Positions 52,806 to 61,860 of a stretch of DNA of 64,000 nucleotides are shown piece after piece. A model generated the notes under the pieces. It made no database searches. It was not told the origin of the DNA and worked only from the letters and a program-made list of their open reading frames with translations. The stretch is from a bacterium BMS3Abin14 (lineage in GTDB: Bacteria > BMS3Abin14): positions 35,335 to 99,334 of the forward strand of contig BDTG01000027.1 in the NCBI GenBank assembly GCA_002897695.1. Direction: 5' to 3'. The translations under genes and the position numbers were made by a program. Numbering within the stretch: the first letter of the stretch is position 1; every line of letters begins with the position of its first letter.

Positions 52806-53594
52806 TTGTTGGGACTTTTCCAAAGAATCGGCACCGAGTGTATCTACTTTCTGGAAAATACCGGCAGAATGGGCATGTTTTTGTTCACCTGCCTTCTCGG
52901 CGCCTTCACACCGCCGTACAGGGTCAAGGCAACCATACGCCAGATCTACTTCATCGGGGCCAGATCCGTATTCGTCATCATCTTTACCGGCCTCTTTACC
53001 GGAATGGTCCTCGGTCTGCAGGGGTACTACACCCTGAGCAATTTCGGGTCGGAAGGGCTCCTCGGCTCAGGCGTCGCCGTCAGCCTTCTGCGTGAACTTG
53101 GGCCGGTGCTCACAGCCTTGATGGTCATCGGGAGGGCCGGCTCGGCGATGTGCGCCGAGATCGGCATTATGAGAAATTCCGAGCAGATCGACGCGCTTGA
53201 GTGCATGGCCATCGACCCATACAAATTTGTCATGGCCCCGAAATACGTTGCCACTATCATCTCCATGCCCATCCTGACCTTCATCTTCGACATGATGGGC
53301 ATCATCGGCGGGTACCTGGTGGGCGTCTCCCTCCTGGGGCTGACCAGCGGGGCCTACTTTCAGGGCATGTACAGCGGCACGGTGTGGGCCGATATCCAGA
53401 TGGGCATGATCAAGGCTTTCCTCTTCGGGCTCGTGGTGGTGTGGATCTGTACCTCCAAGGGGTTCCACATCCACATGGAACGTTCCGGCGGCTTCGGGGC
53501 CGAGGGGGTCAGCAGAGCCACCACCAGCGCGGTAGTGCTTGCATCGGTAGTGGTCCTGGTCTGGGACTACATTATCAGCGCCATCATGTTATAA
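52806..53594 (+). CDS. mlaE: Mla-type ABC transporter permease (MlaE)
   Basis: The 262-residue membrane protein has the MlaE family sequence GLQGYYTLSNFGSEGLLGSG, RELGPVLTALMVIGRAGSAM and IGIMRNSEQIDALECMAIDP. A TTG start with AGGAGG upstream is used. It forms the inner-membrane core of a phospholipid transport complex. A hairpin lies in the 93-base gap before mlaF. Confidence 0.94.
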   Translation: MLGLFQRIGTECIYFLENTGRMGMFLFTCLLGAFTPPYRVKATIRQIYFIGARSVFVIIFTGLFTGMVLGLQGYYTLSNFGSEGLLGSGVAVSLLRELGPVLTALMVIGRAGSAMCAEIGIMRNSEQIDALECMAIDPYKFVMAPKYVATIISMPILTFIFDMMGIIGGYLVGVSLLGLTSGAYFQGMYSGTVWADIQMGMIKAFLFGLVVVWICTSKGFHIHMERSGGFGAEGVSRATTSAVVLASVVVLVWDYIISAIML

Positions 53595-53632
53595 TGAAAC
53601 ACCACGTTAAATACCCCTTGGTGCTTCATTAT
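53591..53632 (+). terminator. Hairpin between mlaE and mlaF
   Basis: Arms 53591-53604 and 53619-53632 pair over 14 bases with one mismatch; the mlaE stop lies in the left arm. A short ATTATTTTCC tail follows. The gap then holds a widespread cctctccccccgg/ggggagagg-type intergenic hairpin (about 53653-53673). It may partly attenuate mlaF. Confidence 0.5.
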
Positions 53633-53687
53633 TTTCCCCCTCACCTCAATCCTCTCCCCCCGGGGGAGAGGAAGTAAACGGGAACGG

Positions 53688-54485
53688 ATGACCGAAAAAA
53701 ATAGCACTGTTATCCAACTTGTAAACATCCATAAATCCTTCGGCGCCCAGCAGGTGCTGAGGGACGTCAATCTGACCATACGGAAAGGAACCACCACCGT
53801 TATTACAGGGCCAAGCGGGGTGGGCAAAAGTGTGATCCTCAAGATCATGATGGGTCTGATTAAACCGGACAGCGGCCTGGTCATGGTTCTCGGGGAAGAC
53901 ATAACCGGCTTGAAAAAAAAAGAGCTGCGCCACATAAGGATGAACTTCGGGGTCCTGTTTCAGAACGTAGCGCTTTTCGATTCCATGAACGTGTACGACA
54001 ATGTGGCCCTTCCACTGCGGGAACGCACCGCATTATCCGAAAAGGAGATCAGGAAGAACGTCGAAGAGAAACTGGAACTCATGGACCTGAAGGGAGTCAA
54101 CGGAAAATTCCCGGCTCAACTCAGCGGAGGAATGCTCAAGAGGGTCGGACTGGCCAGGGCGCTGATGCTGAACCCTGAAATCATCTTTTTCGACGAACCC
54201 ACCACCGGACTGGACGCACAGAAAAGCAACGAGATTTACCGTCTTTTCTTCAATGCTCAAAAGAAGTTCAACTACACGGCCATTATTGTAAGTCACGATT
54301 TTCCCAGGATATTGAAGTTGTGCGATTATATCGCCATCCTGTCGGACAGGACTATAATCAGCGCCGTAACTCCCGAGGAATTTCAGCTTTCGAAACACCC
54401 GGCGATCAGAAGCTTTGTTGAAACAACGATGGGACACATCTATCTGAGCGAAGAGGAGGAGACCGAATACTATGAAAAAATTTAA
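53688..54485 (+). CDS. mlaF: Mla-type ABC transporter ATPase (MlaF)
   Basis: The 265-residue ATPase has Walker A GPSGVGKSVILKIMMGL, signature LSGGMLKRVGLARALM, Walker B IIFFDEPTTGLD and H-loop IIVSHDFP. It powers lipid movement by MlaE. It overlaps mlaD by 14 bases. Confidence 0.95.
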   Translation: MTEKNSTVIQLVNIHKSFGAQQVLRDVNLTIRKGTTTVITGPSGVGKSVILKIMMGLIKPDSGLVMVLGEDITGLKKKELRHIRMNFGVLFQNVALFDSMNVYDNVALPLRERTALSEKEIRKNVEEKLELMDLKGVNGKFPAQLSGGMLKRVGLARALMLNPEIIFFDEPTTGLDAQKSNEIYRLFFNAQKKFNYTAIIVSHDFPRILKLCDYIAILSDRTIISAVTPEEFQLSKHPAIRSFVETTMGHIYLSEEEETEYYEKI

Positions 54486-54915
54486 CATGGAAATTGCGGT
54501 CGGTTTATTCATGGTTGCGGGCTTTCTCTGCTTCACGTACCTCTCCGTCAGGCTGGGGGATGTTCATCCCTTCGGTGAGAACAAGTATACCGTTATCGCG
54601 CGATTCAACTCCATATCAGGTCTCAAGAAAGGGGCCTCCATCGAGATGGCAGGGGTTCCCATCGGCAAGGTCAAGAGAATTCGGTTGGATCCGAAAGAGT
54701 ACGAGGCGGTGGTTCAATTCTCCATCGACAGGAATATCAAGCTGCAGGAGGACAGCATCGCCTCCATCAGAACCGAGGGGATCATTGGGAATCGGTACAT
54801 AAATATCACACCCGGAGGACTGGACAAAATCATCCAGCCTGGAGGAGAGATTACGGAAACCGAATCCGCCATCAGTATTGAAGAACTCATCAGCAAATAC
54901 ATTTTTGGAAAATGA
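54472..54915 (+). CDS. mlaD: MlaD-type lipid-binding protein
   Basis: The 147-residue protein has an N-terminal anchor (about 7-27) and an MCE domain: KYTVIARFNSISGLKKGASI, EMAGVPIGKVKRI and RTEGIIGNRYINITPGG. It forms the periplasmic hexameric ring of the transporter. Length is slightly short of the E. coli protein (183). Confidence 0.93.
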   Translation: MKKFNMEIAVGLFMVAGFLCFTYLSVRLGDVHPFGENKYTVIARFNSISGLKKGASIEMAGVPIGKVKRIRLDPKEYEAVVQFSIDRNIKLQEDSIASIRTEGIIGNRYINITPGGLDKIIQPGGEITETESAISIEELISKYIFGK

Positions 54916-55739
54916 GCGGAAGCAGCGGCATAGCTTCGCAGGCCGGTATCTGCGGCTTCATCCTCCTGGCCCTCCTGGCCCTGTCCCCCGCCCTGGCCCA
55001 TGCCCGGAACGTGGCAGGGACCACGGTGAGCACGGAAAATGGTTCCCTGAATTCCGCAGACGACACGGCCTTTGACGAAGACTTCGGGGACATTCAGGAC
55101 GATGGGGGGGGAGATTCGGCCGCCATCTCGGACCCCTTTGAGCCGGTCAACCGCGGTATCTTCTGGTTCAACGACAAGCTGTATTTCTATCTGATCAAGC
55201 CTGCCGCAAGGGTGTTGCGGATCGTTCCGGAACCGGCACGCCATTCTCTCGGCAACTTCTTTTCCAACCTCATGACGCCCATCCGGTTCGGCAGCGCCCT
55301 TCTTCAGTTCAAATTCGCGGGTGCAGAGACGGAACTTGGCCGATTTATAGTCAACACCACCGTTGGGGTGGCGGGGCTCTTCGATCCCGCGGAAAAGTGG
55401 GGCATGAGAAAGACGGATGAGGACTTCGGGCAGGTTCTGGGCTTCTACGGTCTCGGCCCGGGATTCTACATCGTCTGGCCCGTTCTGGGGCCGTCAAGCC
55501 TGAGGGGTACAGCCGGGCTGCTGGGTGACACCTACATGGACCCTCTCTACTATTATTATATAGAAACGGACAATGAGATAACGTCCACCGAGAGACTTGC
55601 GATTCTCGGTCTGGACAAGCTCAACACCCTTTCACTGGACAAGGACACCTACGAGGCGATCAAGAGGGATTCCATCGATCCGTACCTCTTCATCAGGAAT
55701 GCCTACTCCCAGAACCGCGAGGGAAGGATAAAAAAATAG
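54912..55739 (+). CDS. mlaA: MlaA (VacJ)-type protein
   Basis: The 275-residue protein has a signal-like N-terminus (about 12-32) without a clear lipobox, an acidic linker, and the MlaA core: DPFEPVNRGIFWFNDKLYFY, ADFGQVLGFYG-like EDFGQVLGFYGLGPGFYIVW and DRFSLVVD-like terminal region. It extracts lipids from the outer membrane. The start overlaps mlaD (ATGA). Confidence 0.92.
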   Translation: MSGSSGIASQAGICGFILLALLALSPALAHARNVAGTTVSTENGSLNSADDTAFDEDFGDIQDDGGGDSAAISDPFEPVNRGIFWFNDKLYFYLIKPAARVLRIVPEPARHSLGNFFSNLMTPIRFGSALLQFKFAGAETELGRFIVNTTVGVAGLFDPAEKWGMRKTDEDFGQVLGFYGLGPGFYIVWPVLGPSSLRGTAGLLGDTYMDPLYYYYIETDNEITSTERLAILGLDKLNTLSLDKDTYEAIKRDSIDPYLFIRNAYSQNREGRIKK

Positions 55740-55747
55740 GAATATCC

Positions 55748-56377
55748 ATGGAGAAACGCATGCCAAAAAGACGAGGACTCCTGGAAATGGCCGTCGTTGT
55801 GATGTGCCTTTTTCTGCTTCCGGCCATCGCCCTGGCCGGTCCGCAGGACCAGATCAGGCAGATGGTGGATTCTGTTATCGGAATCGTTCAGGACAAGGCA
55901 ATAGGTGACAAGGCCAAGGAGGACCGGATCGCCTCCCTGGTGAAGGAACGTTTCGACTTCGATGGCATGGCCAGAAGGGCGCTGGGAAAGAACTGGAGAA
56001 AGGCCGATTCCGGACAGAGAGAAAAATTCACCGGGCTATTTACCGATCTCCTGGAGACCACCTACTCGGGAAGGATCATCAACTATTCCGGGGAAAGGGT
56101 AAAATACACGAGGGAAAGGATCAGGGGCAACCGCGCCATCATCGACACGTTTATTGTTTCCGGCAACAAGGACATACCGGTCATTTACAGGATGGTAAAA
56201 AGCTCAGGCGGATGGTTCGTCGTTGATGTGGTGATCGAGGAAGTGAGCCTGATACGCAACTTCCGTGACACCTACTCCGAGATCATCGCAAACGAAGGGT
56301 TTACCGGCCTCTTCGATCGGATGGCAAGGAAGATCAAGGAACTGAAAAATTCTTCTGACGGAGGAGTCGCACAGTGA
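55748..56377 (+). CDS. mlaC: MlaC-type periplasmic lipid carrier
   Basis: The 209-residue protein has a signal peptide (about 10-30, ALAG cleavage) and the MlaC/Ttg2D fold: RFDFDGMARRALGKNWRKA, FTDLLETTYSGRI and SGGWFVVDVVIEEVSLIRNF, YSEIIANEGFTGLFDRM. It shuttles phospholipids between MlaA and MlaFEDB. It is followed by the cyclic-nucleotide-binding gene with a four-base overlap. Confidence 0.93.
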   Translation: MEKRMPKRRGLLEMAVVVMCLFLLPAIALAGPQDQIRQMVDSVIGIVQDKAIGDKAKEDRIASLVKERFDFDGMARRALGKNWRKADSGQREKFTGLFTDLLETTYSGRIINYSGERVKYTRERIRGNRAIIDTFIVSGNKDIPVIYRMVKSSGGWFVVDVVIEEVSLIRNFRDTYSEIIANEGFTGLFDRMARKIKELKNSSDGGVAQ

Positions 56378-56892
56378 GTGAACTACCCAGGTCCGGGTGC
56401 TCCCCCGACACGATATGCAAGGATGAGCAGTGCGTCGAGAAACTTTGCCGGGCCATGAAGGCTGAACACGGGAGGTGCTTCAGCTACCTTTCCCTGGGCG
56501 ACGTTGAACACCTCTCAGATTATTTCGGTACCTGCCATCTCTTAAAAGACGGTTACCTTTGCAGGGAGGGCGAGATCTGCACATTTGTCGCATTCATCGT
56601 AAACGGGCGCCTCGAGATCAAGAAGAACACCGAATTCGAGGGCAAACAGGTGGTGGTGGGAATTTACACACGGGGGGCCATGGTTGGTGAACTGTGCATC
56701 CTGGACAACAGCCCCAGAGCGGTCACTGCCGTCGCCATGGAGGACACGGACCTTCTTATCCTTTCCGGCGAAAACTTCTCTAAGCTCACCGCCGAGAATC
56801 CGGAACTGGGTGTAAAACTGCTGCAGGGGATGCTATTTGCCGTCTCCACAAGGCTGAAACGATCCCTCGCCCGTTTGGCTTCTATCTTTTAA
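56374..56892 (+). CDS. Cyclic nucleotide-binding domain protein without DNA-binding domain
   Basis: The 172-residue protein has a Cys-rich start (C9, C15, C20, C25) and a Crp-like cNMP-binding beta-roll (about 45-155; CREGEICTFVAFIVNGRLEI and GELCILDNSPRAVTAVAME), but no helix-turn-helix. The GTG start overlaps the mlaC stop. The ligand-contact residues of cAMP-binding proteins are not obviously conserved, so the effector is unknown. It could regulate the preceding mla or Dsb proteins by interaction. Confidence 0.75.
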   Translation: MSELPRSGCSPDTICKDEQCVEKLCRAMKAEHGRCFSYLSLGDVEHLSDYFGTCHLLKDGYLCREGEICTFVAFIVNGRLEIKKNTEFEGKQVVVGIYTRGAMVGELCILDNSPRAVTAVAMEDTDLLILSGENFSKLTAENPELGVKLLQGMLFAVSTRLKRSLARLASIF

Positions 56893-56918
56893 AGCAAAGG
56901 ACAGGGAATACTTCCTTT

Positions 56919-57719
56919 TCATATCACGTAATCTTCGCTGACCTGTGTTATGAGGCGAAACTCCTTCAGGATATCACCGCGCAGGCGGTTAAAACCGGCG
57001 CCGGCGCGATTGCGGGGACGGGGCAGTTTATTATCCAGTATCTGGAAACCCTTGCCCTCCAGGTGCATGATGGCGATCCTGTCGAACAGGTAGACCGCTT
57101 CATCAATGTCGTGAGTTACGAAAAGGACGGTCATTTTCTTTTTCTCCCAGATCCCGTAAAGCTCATCCTGCATCCTGTAGCGGGTGAAGGTGTCCAGTGC
57201 GCTGAAAGGCTCGTCCATGAGAATGATCTCAGGTTCCACCGCGAGTGCGCGGGCGAGGGTGACTCTCTGTTTCATCCCGCCGGAAAGCTCATGTGGATGG
57301 TGGTTCGAAAACGATTCCATCCCCACAAGCGCCAGGTAGTCCATGCTGATCATGCGCCTTTCCTTTTTGCTTAATCTCCTACCCTCCAGTCCGAACTCGA
57401 TATTGCCGAGAACGGTACGCCACGGCAGGAGACCGGATTCCTGAAAGATCATAATGGCGTTAGGTCCGGGGGACTCGACAGGGATACCCTTGGTGGCGAC
57501 GCTCCCCGAGGTAGGCTTTTCAAAACCCGCGATAATGTTCAACAGCGTTGTTTTTCCACAGCCGCTGGGCCCCAGAAGGCAGAACAGTTCACCCTTATGG
57601 ATCGTAAGATTCAGGTACTCGAGGACTGTTTGAGCATGACCATCCTTCTGCGTGAACCCTTTCGTCAAGTTCTTTACCACGATGATCGGTTCGCCTGAAC
57701 CTCTGTCACGCAGTTCCAT
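56919..57719 (-). CDS. NitT/TauT-type ABC transporter ATPase
   Basis: The 266-residue protein has Walker A GPSGCGKTTLLNIIAGF, signature LSGGMKQRVTLARALA, Walker B IILMDEPFSALD and TVLFVTHDIDEA, the SsuB/TauB subfamily pattern. It is the last gene of a leftward cooS-binding protein-permease-ATPase unit, with a 14-base overlap with the permease. Substrate unknown. Confidence 0.92.
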   Translation of the reverse strand: MELRDRGSGEPIIVVKNLTKGFTQKDGHAQTVLEYLNLTIHKGELFCLLGPSGCGKTTLLNIIAGFEKPTSGSVATKGIPVESPGPNAIMIFQESGLLPWRTVLGNIEFGLEGRRLSKKERRMISMDYLALVGMESFSNHHPHELSGGMKQRVTLARALAVEPEIILMDEPFSALDTFTRYRMQDELYGIWEKKKMTVLFVTHDIDEAVYLFDRIAIMHLEGKGFQILDNKLPRPRNRAGAGFNRLRGDILKEFRLITQVSEDYVI

Positions 57720-58485
57720 TATGTACCCCCCATCTTATCTGGACCTTTTTCTCGATCAACTCCAGGGATTTGCTCAAGATCAGCCCCAGACCGCCGATGA
57801 GAAGGATCGCTGCTATCACCACCTCGTAGCGCAGGCTGTTTCTCCCGTCTATGATCATGTAGCCGAGGCCGGAGTTCACCCCCAACATCTCGCCGACCAC
57901 CAGAAAAACCCAGCCTGAACCCAGGGCTATCTGCATCCCGGTGATCATGTATGGAAAGGATGCGGGGATGACTATTTTGGAGAGGATGGCCCGTTCGGTT
58001 AATCCGAAATTACGTGCGACATCTATGTACAACCGATCCACATGGTGAACCGCCGCCACGGTTGAGAGCAGAATAGGAAAGAAAGCGGCTATAAAAACAA
58101 TGACCATGGTCGGCAGGTTTCCTATACCAAACCACAACACTATGAGGGGCAGCCATGCAATGGGCGAGATAGGCCTGAGAAGCTGGACGATGGGATCGAA
58201 TGCGAACCAGATACGGGAGTAGCGGCCGAACAGGAGGCCCAGCGGAAGGGCTGTGGCCGCGGCAGCCAGGTAGCCCGCGAAAAACCTGTACAGACTGATG
58301 CCGATATTTTCGGGAAGGGTTCCCTTCCCCAGAAGATCCTTCAAGGTCAGAACAACACTCATCGGCGAGGGCAGCAGATCGGCGGGGTAGTGACCACTGG
58401 CGATGTCCCAGATGATTATTATTATCACGGATGTGACCAGCGGGTACGCGTATCTTTCGAACCTCTGCAAGCTTTTCATTTCCAC
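57706..58485 (-). CDS. NitT/TauT-type ABC transporter permease
   Basis: The 259-residue membrane protein has about six helices and the coupling loop YIDVARNFGLTERAILSKIVIP (within residues about 155-180). The pattern LLRPISPIAWLPLIVLWFG is typical of the SsuC/TauC family. It lies 15 bases after the binding protein gene. Confidence 0.92.
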   Translation of the reverse strand: MEMKSLQRFERYAYPLVTSVIIIIIWDIASGHYPADLLPSPMSVVLTLKDLLGKGTLPENIGISLYRFFAGYLAAAATALPLGLLFGRYSRIWFAFDPIVQLLRPISPIAWLPLIVLWFGIGNLPTMVIVFIAAFFPILLSTVAAVHHVDRLYIDVARNFGLTERAILSKIVIPASFPYMITGMQIALGSGWVFLVVGEMLGVNSGLGYMIIDGRNSLRYEVVIAAILLIGGLGLILSKSLELIEKKVQIRWGVHNGTA

Positions 58486-58500
58486 TGCCGCCCCCCGCTT

Positions 58501-59487
58501 TTACCCTTCGAATTCCTCTGCGAACCGGCCCCTGATAATCTCGTTGACGTTCACCTTCTGGTGAAGAACTCCCATCTCCACGAGGTAATCATTTATCATG
58601 GCCAACTCGCCCGCATCGGGCTTCAGGTCGCTGTAGTTGGTCCACGTCAGGGCCTGTTTCCAGTATTTCTTTTTGACGCCGGTATATTTTTGAGCGGCGG
58701 CGGTCGCCATTCCGGGATCGGTCTGGATGTCCTTACCGGCGCGGACGAAGTACCGTATGAACTCTCTCATGGGCTCTTCGTTCGCTGTTATCATGTCCGT
58801 AGTGGCTGCCACCCCGCAGCAGGTCCAATTCGGCCAGATGCTGTCGGCGGAAATGAGGATTTTGCCCTTTCCATTGAGCACCGACTGGCTGCCGAAGGGT
58901 TCGGCGACCACATAGGCGGCGATCTCCCCGGACGCGAGGGCTGCCGGCATGTCAGGAGGAGGCATCTCCCGGACACGGACCTCTGAGTATGGAATACCTT
59001 TATCCTTCAATGCCTTGTAAAGGAGGATGTTGTGTCCGGAAAGACGGTGCGGGATCGCCACCGTGCGGCCCCTCAGATCCTCGAGCCCGTTGATTTCAAG
59101 GGATGAGGTTATGAAATCCCCGTTCCTGTGGCTCAACGCGAGGATCTCGATCGGCAGACCTTTGATCCTGCTTGCCAGCACGATCTCGAACATGGTGATG
59201 GCTGCCTGGAGCTTCCCGGCATTGAGCGCCTCGGTGAGGTCGGGCCATGATGTGAACTTGACCGGTTCGATCCTGGCCTTTTTCATTTCACTGCCGTACT
59301 TCTCCATCAGAACGAAAAGCGGCCATGAATGGGTTATAGGCAGGTAGCCCACCTTTATAATGGTCCTGCCGCTGTCGGTGGATTGGCTTTTCGTGTCCGA
59401 GCACCCGGAGAAAAACAAGGGCGTTCCCGCGGCTGCCAGGATGGTTATGCCGCCTGTTTTTAAAAAACGCCTGCGTGTAATATTCAT
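58501..59487 (-). CDS. NitT/TauT (NMT1/THI5-like) substrate-binding lipoprotein
   Basis: The start is MNITRRRFLKTGGITILAAA (59487). It has a twin-arginine signal (RRRFLK) followed by a lipobox FFSGC, so it is probably folded before export and lipid-anchored. The 328-residue mature-like region shows the family pattern KVGYLPITHSWPLFVLMEKY, LALSHRNGDFITSSLEING and AIPHRLSGHNILLYKALKDK. Ligand unknown. It follows cooS by 45 bases. Confidence 0.9.
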   Translation of the reverse strand: MNITRRRFLKTGGITILAAAGTPLFFSGCSDTKSQSTDSGRTIIKVGYLPITHSWPLFVLMEKYGSEMKKARIEPVKFTSWPDLTEALNAGKLQAAITMFEIVLASRIKGLPIEILALSHRNGDFITSSLEINGLEDLRGRTVAIPHRLSGHNILLYKALKDKGIPYSEVRVREMPPPDMPAALASGEIAAYVVAEPFGSQSVLNGKGKILISADSIWPNWTCCGVAATTDMITANEEPMREFIRYFVRAGKDIQTDPGMATAAAQKYTGVKKKYWKQALTWTNYSDLKPDAGELAMINDYLVEMGVLHQKVNVNEIIRGRFAEEFEG

Positions 59488-59532
59488 GATAACCCCTTTG
59501 AATATTATTTCGTGCGGGAGGCGGATCTTCAA

Positions 59533-61506
59533 CTAACTCCATCCCTGGTTTCGAAGCTCCAGCCTCTTTCGATGCAGGTGCATTTTAACGATCTGCGCTG
59601 CAAGTACCGGCTCTGGTTCCGTAAACACCTTTGCACCGAACCTGTTGATAAGGCCGTCCTGGCTGAAGAAGTCCGCGACATCATTGCTGCACCGTTCAAG
59701 TTCCTCCGGATTGTCACTGGAAGGTTTAACGGTGGGCTGAGGGATGTGGCCCGGAAACCCTATGGTGTTGCTGATACCGTGAACAAGGAAAGTCACCCCC
59801 TGGCCCAGGGTTTTCTCGTTCCCCGGTTCCGGACCGATGAACATGAAAGGCATGTCATGTGTCTTCAATCCCGCTGCTTCAGCCAGGGTCAGGAACAATC
59901 TTAAAGAGCGTGCATTGTCGACACAGCCGCCCACAGCGAGAACGGGCGGGATTCCCAGATTTTCCAGAAGGACGCGCGTATCATGCGGAGTCATTTCGGC
60001 GGCGTCAGGAGCGCAAAGCCCTGCATTCAGAAGCGCGTGGGAACAGCACCCGGTGGTGGTAAGGAGGATACCATCAGCGATCAGTTCCCTGGCGATGGTC
60101 ACGTGGCCGCTCTCGTAGGCCACCTTGGGTGTGTTGCATCCCACGATTGTGCATATCCCCCTGAACTTTCCGGTTTTGAGCAGCTCCACCAGACGGTCCG
60201 CGCCGTCGAACGCTTCTAAAATGGCCTCGTAACTCCACCCTGTGAGAGCCTCGGTCCTGTAGTCGGGGATGTGGATATTGCGCCTTTTCCTGCGGCCGAA
60301 GGACTCCACAGCGCTGCGGGCGACATATAATGCGTTGTCGTCCAGCGATCCGGGGTCTTCCGGGTCGAAGGGCACATGAACGGCTCCGGGAATCCGGTTG
60401 GATCTGCACGTCGTGATTATCTCCGTCCCGAAGCAGTCCGCTGTGATTTTCATGCCCGGTATGATGCACTGCATATCAACGATCACGGTATCCACGGCGC
60501 CGGTACCGATAGCGAGTTCCTGCCCCAGGATATTGGTCACAGTCGGTATGCCGTAACGCGCAAGGAGTTCGTTTCCCGTGCAGCACATCCCACCCAGAAC
60601 GATGCCTTCGGCCCCCAACTGCCTGGCCAGCGACTGGATCTCGGGTGTGTGGATCTTCTCCAGGATCTTTTCCACCATAACAGGGGAATGGCCGTGAAGG
60701 AGGATGTTGACGTGATCCTCCTTGAGGACTCCGAAGTTCACCACTGTTTTTTGCGGCCGGGGTATTCCGTAGAGAATCTCCGTCGCGAGGGACGTCCCGA
60801 AGAGAGTGGAATAACAATAGGCCAGTGTGGAGCGAAGTTCCTGATCCACAAGGGCCATCCAGTCCGAGCAGGCGCCGAGAGTAGTCATGTGCAGGGCTTC
60901 CATTATCTCGTAGGCCGACGATCGGGGCAGGATATCGAGTCTTCGCCAGAGGTCCTTGTTTTCCTGTCCGGCGTACGCTTCCAGCAGCCGGAGTTCACCT
61001 TTCTTCATTTTTCCCAGGTCCTCGAGAAGGATTTCGGCGATCTCGCCCGCAATCGCCTCGATCTTGCGGTTTTCGACCTCGATCCCAAGGCGGCCGGCCA
61101 TCTCGAAAACCCGATCCTCACCTTTGATCTTTATATTTACGGTCCCGTCCCTGACCGCCATGATGGTGAGATATATTTCATGTGCATGACGGGCGTGTGC
61201 GGCAAGGCCGGAAACAAGCGCGCGCAGCAGGTTACCCATAACGATCAGGTTCATGTCTTTTCCGCAGACCCCGTGTGTGGATTTACGGCTGATCGTGCAT
61301 GGACCCCACTGACACATCCGGCAGCATATTCCCTGCAGGCCGAACCTGCACTGGGGCTGCTGAGCCGCGAAACGATCCAGAAAAATCGGAACCCCTTCCT
61401 TTTTCAGCTTCGTTATCAGTTCCTTTGCCGCGGGGTTGGGGGTGCGTTTCAGCACCTCATCCTTTTCCGGCATATTCGTGTTTAAATACAAATACTTGTA
61501 ACTCAA
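59533..61506 (-). CDS. cooS: Ni-dependent anaerobic carbon monoxide dehydrogenase
   Basis: The 657-residue protein has the B and D cluster cysteines in the exact spacing of CODH-II (C53, C61, C62, C65, C70, C81), so the intersubunit D cluster is probably kept. C-cluster ligands are visible: His in LLHGHSPVMV, Cys in GGMCCTGNELLARYG, VDMQCIIPGM, TIVGCNTPKVAY, TTGCCSHALLNAGLC and VGGCVDNARSLRLF. It oxidises CO to CO2. A TTG start at 61506 (GGAGGA upstream) fits better than the ATG at 61473. No cooC, cooF or acs gene is visible next to it. The transporter genes follow on the same strand. Confidence 0.95.
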   Translation of the reverse strand: MSYKYLYLNTNMPEKDEVLKRTPNPAAKELITKLKKEGVPIFLDRFAAQQPQCRFGLQGICCRMCQWGPCTISRKSTHGVCGKDMNLIVMGNLLRALVSGLAAHARHAHEIYLTIMAVRDGTVNIKIKGEDRVFEMAGRLGIEVENRKIEAIAGEIAEILLEDLGKMKKGELRLLEAYAGQENKDLWRRLDILPRSSAYEIMEALHMTTLGACSDWMALVDQELRSTLAYCYSTLFGTSLATEILYGIPRPQKTVVNFGVLKEDHVNILLHGHSPVMVEKILEKIHTPEIQSLARQLGAEGIVLGGMCCTGNELLARYGIPTVTNILGQELAIGTGAVDTVIVDMQCIIPGMKITADCFGTEIITTCRSNRIPGAVHVPFDPEDPGSLDDNALYVARSAVESFGRRKRRNIHIPDYRTEALTGWSYEAILEAFDGADRLVELLKTGKFRGICTIVGCNTPKVAYESGHVTIARELIADGILLTTTGCCSHALLNAGLCAPDAAEMTPHDTRVLLENLGIPPVLAVGGCVDNARSLRLFLTLAEAAGLKTHDMPFMFIGPEPGNEKTLGQGVTFLVHGISNTIGFPGHIPQPTVKPSSDNPEELERCSNDVADFFSQDGLINRFGAKVFTEPEPVLAAQIVKMHLHRKRLELRNQGWS

Positions 61507-61860
61507 CGAAGTATCCTCCCGAACAGCTCTTCACGGCGACTCTATCCAACACGGAAAACCACATAAATAACGATGGATTAACCGCATGAAGGAGATTAAT
61601 GCACAAATATGGTGTGGTAAGAATGTTATTCTTATCTATATTTGTCAAGTAAATTGTTAAAGTATACCTTAGCTATATCCCATATTTTTCCGTGATATTC
61701 GCACAGGAACTCTGGTGAAATGGATGCTGGATCTCTGACAAGGAATACGGCGCCGACGGCTGGTCAACGACACGATCTGCTCGAACTCATGTAGGATCGA
61801 TACGGACAGCGGTTGACTGCGTCATTGGAATAAAAAGCCGCGAATGAACTTTTTGGTAAT
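61507..61860. other. 354-base leader of cooS
   Basis: It contains a region homologous to the ccdA leader (61629-61754), a TTGACA at 61648-61643 without a good -10 partner, and a hairpin-poor remainder. No gene is supported here. Confidence 0.65.
61629..61754 (-). repeat. Shared upstream region, cooS copy
   Basis: By eye, about 86 of 125 positions match 62747-62871. In minus orientation it precedes cooS by about 120 bases. The most conserved parts are the tttcacc...gttcct block and the aatatc stretch. Confidence 0.75.
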
